This document shows positions 41,900 to 42,686 of a DNA stretch of 42,686 bases, in pieces. The notes under the pieces are model-generated. The model did no database searches. It was not told the origin of the DNA and was given only the letters and a program-made list of their open reading frames with translations. Where the stretch lies: positions 34,709 through 77,394 of the forward strand of contig WELB01000246.1 in NCBI GenBank assembly GCA_009602725.1, given 5' to 3'. A program made the position numbers and the translations under genes. Source of the stretch: Spirogloea muscicola. Its lineage: Eukaryota > Streptophyta > Zygnematophyceae > Spirogloeales > Spirogloeaceae. Every line of letters begins with the position of its first letter. Within the stretch, counting starts at the first letter, position 1.

Positions 41900-42046
41900 T
41901 CAGTGCATGTCCTTTAGGCCACTCTCCAAGTGACTCAAGCAGCAGCTGCGAGCTGACTGCTGTGTTGAGGACAGCGTAAATTTCTGGCATATCTGCATGA
42001 CAAGGTGTGACCATCCGAGCTTTTGCGTTAATTCCGTCTTGCTGAA
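41900..42046 (-). CDS. Possible exon of an unrecognised host gene
   Basis: After a possible acceptor (ATTCAG on the minus strand) the reading QDGINAKARMVTPCHADMPE, IYAVLNTAVSSQLLLESLGE, WPKGHALR looks protein-like in residue mix and runs without a stop for about 50 codons. No family is recognised and no donor is clear. Confidence 0.25.
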   Translation of the reverse strand, partial: FSKTELTQKLGWSHLVMQICQKFTLSSTQQSARSCCLSHLESGLKDMH

Positions 42047-42515
42047 TATCCTACCCCTACAATGGTCTGCTTTGCAATGGTTACGATAAAATTGCAAGAT
42101 CAAAACGAGACCAGTGGCTCATACTCCGCAGAAAAGTAGCCCCAAGCAGATTCTCATCCCTGTTCATTACCTCCCCTGCCTACTGTTGTGAGTAGATCAT
42201 TACTAGATGTCCCGCAAGGGACATTCCACCCAACCAGCTAACATGTGCTGAATATCACGGCTCCACTTGCACGGAACTTCGTACGAAACGACAAGTACAC
42301 ATTGAGATCAATGGCAAGCGGCACCACAAAGTAATTGATTTCAAGCAATACTGAGGCGGACGTATACCTCAAGCTGTGCGCTGCGTGGAATGGAATGATG
42401 CCGTGTCAAAGCCAGGTTGCTTAATAAATATACCTTTGATGCTGGAACTCATTGCATGCATGCATAACAAATTTTAAAAAGCTCGAAGCAGAATGAAGCT
42501 GTCGGCCCGGAGCAG
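42047..42515. other. Unassigned AT-richer sequence
   Basis: No supported frame, LTR or RT fragment. The base composition is like 7.7-9.6 kb and unlike the gypsy zone. Confidence 0.5.

Positions 42516-42686
<171 letters not shown>

Overview
This window is a repeat-dominated stretch of a nuclear genome from the green plant lineage. Four things point there. The LTR retrotransposons carry primer-binding sites matching plant initiator-methionine tRNA (TGGTATCAGAGG). The Ty3/gypsy elements are chromoviruses with a C-terminal chromodomain. A Ty1/copia element is present. The one recognisable host gene is a spliced fasciclin (FAS1) protein with an arabinogalactan-type Pro/Ser/Ala tail. I cannot name the species; a streptophyte alga or early land plant is a guess. 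No complete, undamaged protein-coding gene is visible.

Layout, left to right. 1-1396 is the 3' part of a copia pol, broken by one stop and one frameshift, running into its 3' LTR. 1.4-4.1 kb is unassigned sequence with short repeats and an Asn/Asp-rich open frame. 4.1-6.35 kb holds LINE 3' ends: an antisense fragment, a sense C-terminal domain, then an array of LINE tails sharing a stem-loop. 6.54-7.72 kb is the FAS1 gene, two exons with an in-frame stop. 7.7-10.4 kb is mostly non-coding with one coding-like stretch on the minus strand. From 10.4 to 41.3 kb almost everything is Ty3/gypsy. An A-family fragment (10374-12464) is followed by a nearly full-length minus-strand element (12465-19864: LTR, chromodomain, integrase, RNase H, RT, protease, gag, PBS, LTR), then an inverted pair of LTRs (20401-22352). 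A D-family element follows with a long LTR (23904-26832) split by a solo LTR with a perfect 5-bp target duplication. Next come an A-family 5' LTR with PBS and gag remnant (27047-28527), two pol fragments meeting head to head at about 31906, and a further plus-strand element (35160-39097) interrupted by two LTR insertions. The A-family 3' LTR at 39098 and stacked LTR pieces to 41263 close this zone. The last 1.4 kb is low-copy-looking sequence ending in a long (GA)n tract.

The genes do not form a pathway; the window is a record of nested insertion, template switching and rearrangement. The most informative signals are: a palindromic hairpin kept in the transcribed part of several LTR types; an LTR with an inverted gag leader inside a 113-bp duplication; an LTR/antisense-pol chimera flanked by a 5-bp target duplication; the two halves of one chromodomain, each ending at an A-family LTR, 12 kb apart and in opposite orientation; and the LINE tail stem-loops. 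I found no evidence for a new defence or metabolic system.
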